Position numbers and translations under genes: made by a program
DNA from: Sulfurovum sp. TSL6
GTDB lineage: Bacteria > Campylobacterota > Campylobacteria > Campylobacterales > Sulfurovaceae
Assembly (NCBI RefSeq): GCF_019972115.1
Contig: NZ_BPFJ01000001.1
Coordinates: 930,001-994,000 of the forward strand
Reading direction: 5' to 3'
DNA length: 64,000 nt
Notes under the pieces: generated by a model
What the model was told of the DNA's origin: nothing
The model's database searches: none
Seen by the model: the letters and a program-made list of their open reading frames with translations, nothing else
In this document: piece by piece, positions 62,177 to 64,000 of the stretch
Numbering within the stretch: position 1 is the first letter of the stretch
Layout of the letters: each line of letters opens with the position of its first letter

Positions 62177-62548
62177 TTAATCCTCAAAAATTATAATATC
62201 ATATGAACTTTTCGTAACCAATGCTTTGCTTGAATGTACAGAACCATGACGGTTTACTTTACTCAGTTCTTCACGTAATTGGTCTATCTCTTTTTGCATT
62301 TCATCTATCTGTTCTTTAAGCTGCAGAACAATATCAACCCCCGCAAGGTTCACACCCATTTGACGTGTTAATCGTAAAATGAGTTTCATACGTTCAATAT
62401 CACGCTGCGAATAAAGACGCATGCGCCCCTGAGTACGTGAAGGTTCAACCAAACCTTCACGTTCATACTGTCTCAATGTTTGGGGATGTATGTCTAACAT
62501 GGTAGCTACTACAGAGATTAGGTACACGGGTTCGTCATAACTATGCAT
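62177..62548 (-). CDS. hspR: HspR heat-shock repressor, MerR family
   Basis: The product is 123 residues. The MerR HTH with PVYLISVVATMLDIHPQTLRQYEREGLVEPSRTQGRMRLYS (about 7-47) leads to a dimerisation helix. HspR represses chaperone operons by binding HAIR inverted repeats, and dnaK-linked chaperones act as co-repressors. It follows cbpA by 10 bases, the usual Campylobacterota order, so the operon is self-regulating. A HAIR-like element lies upstream at 63468. Confidence 0.94.
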   Translation of the reverse strand: MHSYDEPVYLISVVATMLDIHPQTLRQYEREGLVEPSRTQGRMRLYSQRDIERMKLILRLTRQMGVNLAGVDIVLQLKEQIDEMQKEIDQLREELSKVNRHGSVHSSKALVTKSSYDIIIFED

Positions 62549-62558
62549 ATAAAATCCT

Positions 62559-63416
62559 TTAGAGTTTTGCTTCGATCATCGCTTTTAGTTCATCATCCAA
62601 TGTCTCTACATCAGGTAAAACCACATTGGCAACAAGATACAAGTCACCTTTTAATGCTGTTTTTCTGTCAGCGACACCTTTACCTTTTAGCCTGAATTTC
62701 TGACCATTCTTCGTATTCTTAGGTACTTTGAGTGAAACCTCTTTTTCTGGTGTATCTATGGCGATCTTACCTCCAAAAAGTGCTTCTTTCAAAGGAACAT
62801 CAAATGTTTTATAGAGGTTATCACCTTTTCTTTCATACTCATCCGAAGCTGCAACTTCTACCTGTATAAGAAGGTCTCCTACATGTCCTTGGTATTGTTT
62901 ACCTTTACCGCGTACACGCATGGTTTCACCGCTTTTAATGCCTGCCGGGATCTTAATGTCAAAATTCTGACCATTGGCAGAAACATTGTGTTTACCGCCA
63001 TTGATCGCCACCATAAAAGGTACGGTGATACGTGCTTGCATATCGAGGTCAGGAGCACCAAACCCGCCAAAACCGCCTTGCGCTCCACCAAAACCGCCAC
63101 CGAAGCCACCACCGCCTCCACCGAACATTTGTCTGAGTATCTCATCGAGGTCAACACCTCCGCCTTGTCTCTGTGCAAAATCATGGAAATTCTGTCCCCC
63201 GAACATTTGATCACCAAATTGGTCATATTGCGCTTTCTTCTCTGGATCTGAGAGTACTTCATAGGCTGCATTGATCTCTTTGAACTTCTCTACAGCACTC
63301 TCTTCTTTGTTAATATCCGGGTGGTATTTTCTTGCGAGTTTTCTATAAGATTTTTTAATTTCGTCGGCAGAAGCGTTTTCACTGACACCGAGCGTTTCAT
63401 ATAAACTTTTTGACAT
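62559..63416 (-). CDS. cbpA: CbpA-like DnaJ co-chaperone without zinc finger
   Basis: The product is 285 residues. The J domain (3-70) has HPD in YHPDINKEE, followed by a very Gly/Phe-rich linker (about 95-130) and the DnaJ C-terminal beta domains (about 135-285) with no Cys zinc module between them. It works with DnaK to protect proteins. The first gene of the cbpA-hspR operon, it has a -10 box at 63454-63459. Confidence 0.94.
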   Translation of the reverse strand: MSKSLYETLGVSENASADEIKKSYRKLARKYHPDINKEESAVEKFKEINAAYEVLSDPEKKAQYDQFGDQMFGGQNFHDFAQRQGGGVDLDEILRQMFGGGGGGFGGGFGGAQGGFGGFGAPDLDMQARITVPFMVAINGGKHNVSANGQNFDIKIPAGIKSGETMRVRGKGKQYQGHVGDLLIQVEVAASDEYERKGDNLYKTFDVPLKEALFGGKIAIDTPEKEVSLKVPKNTKNGQKFRLKGKGVADRKTALKGDLYLVANVVLPDVETLDDELKAMIEAKL

Positions 63417-63453
63417 AGTATTCCTAAAATAATGGTTTTCTTTATTTTAAAAA

Positions 63454-63459
63454 ATTATA
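63454..63459 (-). promoter_or_regulatory. -10 box of cbpA-hspR
   Basis: TATAAT on the minus strand in the context CTGATATAATTTT, about 38 bases before the cbpA ATG; transcription would start near 63447. Confidence 0.65.
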
Positions 63460-63467
63460 TCAGAAAA

Positions 63468-63488
63468 GTTTAGTCAATGTCAATCAAG
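63468..63488. promoter_or_regulatory. HAIR-like operator for HspR
   Basis: On the minus strand CTTGATT-N7-ACTAAAC matches the HAIR consensus CTTGAGT-N7-ACTCAAG at 6 and 5 of 7 positions of the two arms, with the right 7-base spacing. It spans the region from about -21 to -41 relative to the predicted start, over the -35 area, as expected for repression of the operon that encodes HspR itself. Confidence 0.6.
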
Positions 63489-63498
63489 TTGGATGAAA

Positions 63499-63894
63499 TT
63501 ATGGTTGATATGGTACTGTTTTATAGCCTTCATGTATCATCTTCATAATGCCACCTTTGAGGTTAGTGACCTTATAGCCTAGCCTGTCTGATAAAAATTC
63601 AGAAACAATACCCGTACGACTGCCTACTCTACATATGAGTGCAAAGGGCTCATCTTTCTTAACAACCATATCTAATTGTTTCAAAAAAGTCTCAACATTG
63701 AAATTGCCTTTTTCATCAAAAAACATAATGGTATAAGAACCTTTTACGATCCCTGTTTCTCTCCACTCTGCAGGAGTACGAATATCGATGATCTTTATAT
63801 TTTTTTCAGCAAACTGAGGTGTTGCCCACACTTGCGTTAACTCTGCCATCAATGATGCTGTCATAAGGCATACACCTATAAATAGTTTCTTCAT
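63499..63894 (-). CDS. Secreted rhodanese-like protein
   Basis: The product is 131 residues. The signal peptide (about 1-17, ending LMA) is followed by a single rhodanese domain with the active-site Cys in ALICRVGSRTGIV (about 86-98) and the DIRTPAEWRETG stretch (about 36-47). It may bind or transfer sulfur in the periplasm, fitting a sulfur-oxidising lifestyle. AAGGAAT precedes the ATG. A TATAAT -10 lies at 63938-63943. The last 100 bases of the window hold no further gene. Confidence 0.9.
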   Translation of the reverse strand: MKKLFIGVCLMTASLMAELTQVWATPQFAEKNIKIIDIRTPAEWRETGIVKGSYTIMFFDEKGNFNVETFLKQLDMVVKKDEPFALICRVGSRTGIVSEFLSDRLGYKVTNLKGGIMKMIHEGYKTVPYQP

Positions 63895-64000
63895 CTCTAT
63901 TCCTTATAGTAATGATAATATGAGTTAAATCTTTTACATTATAACCAATTACAGTAAAGTAATCGTAGATTTCACACCCTTTAGAGTACAATACATGATG

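Noticed and set aside
63060-63130. Low-complexity repeat in the cbpA gene
   Set aside because: It encodes the Gly/Phe-rich linker that is normal for DnaJ-type proteins.
1-64000. CRISPR array, tRNA, rRNA or prophage
   Set aside because: No regular spaced repeats, cloverleaf or phage genes were found.

Overview
The window is a chromosomal segment of a Campylobacterota (epsilonproteobacterial) organism, most likely a free-living sulfur oxidiser of the Sulfurovum/Sulfurimonas type. This rests on the gene set (cbpA-hspR, single-domain ArgA-like acetyltransferase, group III truncated haemoglobin, bacteriohemerythrin, DUF2130, Tex), on dense gene packing with many stop/start overlaps, on low GC, and on T-rich promoters in which the -10 box dominates. 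The affiliation is inferred, since no rRNA gene is present. I see no tRNA, rRNA, prophage, IS element or CRISPR array.

Layout. Positions 1-700 hold the start of an unknown protein and a compact transcription unit with a strongly structured leader and a 21-residue hydrophobic peptide (a type I toxin-like arrangement). Positions 0.8-3.2 kb hold an MtfA-like peptidase, thioredoxin 2, truncated haemoglobin and, divergently, bacteriohemerythrin with a perfect FNR-type box. Positions 3.3-14 kb are housekeeping genes: DUF2130, tex, rlmB, fabI, a half-length asparaginase, a DegS-like protease, hemF, queC (with a possible RNA switch in its leader), ybeY and a Na/Ca antiporter. Positions 13.9-24.1 kb are twelve envelope-dominated genes on the minus strand (tatD, mltD, hybrid kinase, rlpA, hisB, kdsC, lptC, lptA, engB, acetyltransferase, mreD-like, mrdA), with an Hpt protein next door that may accept phosphate from the hybrid kinase.

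Positions 24.8-31.3 kb hold recN-nadK, aspS-adk and a FadL-type porin. Positions 31.5-35.6 kb hold an RND permease divided into two adjacent genes; its second half has an unusual tandem-repeat tail. Positions 35.7-38.9 kb hold a histone-deacetylase-like hydrolase and three tandem SYLF proteins. Positions 38.8-45.4 kb form a probable five-gene operon (MMPL-type RND, LolA-like, DUF1302 outer-membrane protein, secreted cysteine-containing protein, radical SAM) that looks like a lipid or hydrophobic-molecule trafficking system. Positions 45.7-51.3 kb are a complete TetR-TolC-MFP-RND efflux operon with a visible operator.

Positions 51.4-56.3 kb hold a PAP2 phosphatase, a Pqi intermembrane lipid system in which PqiA is split into two genes, and a diacylglycerol-kinase-like protein. 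Positions 56.3-62.1 kb hold a Pif1-like helicase, a YgjP-like metallopeptidase, a citrate-lyase-like protein, MltB and a GGDEF-EAL protein. Positions 62.2-63.9 kb hold the cbpA-hspR heat-shock operon with a HAIR-like operator, and a secreted rhodanese. The main theme is envelope biogenesis and lipid or drug transport. The most interesting unexplained elements are the structured toxin-like unit, the queC leader, the split RND pump with its duplicated tail, and the class II FNR promoter of the hemerythrin.
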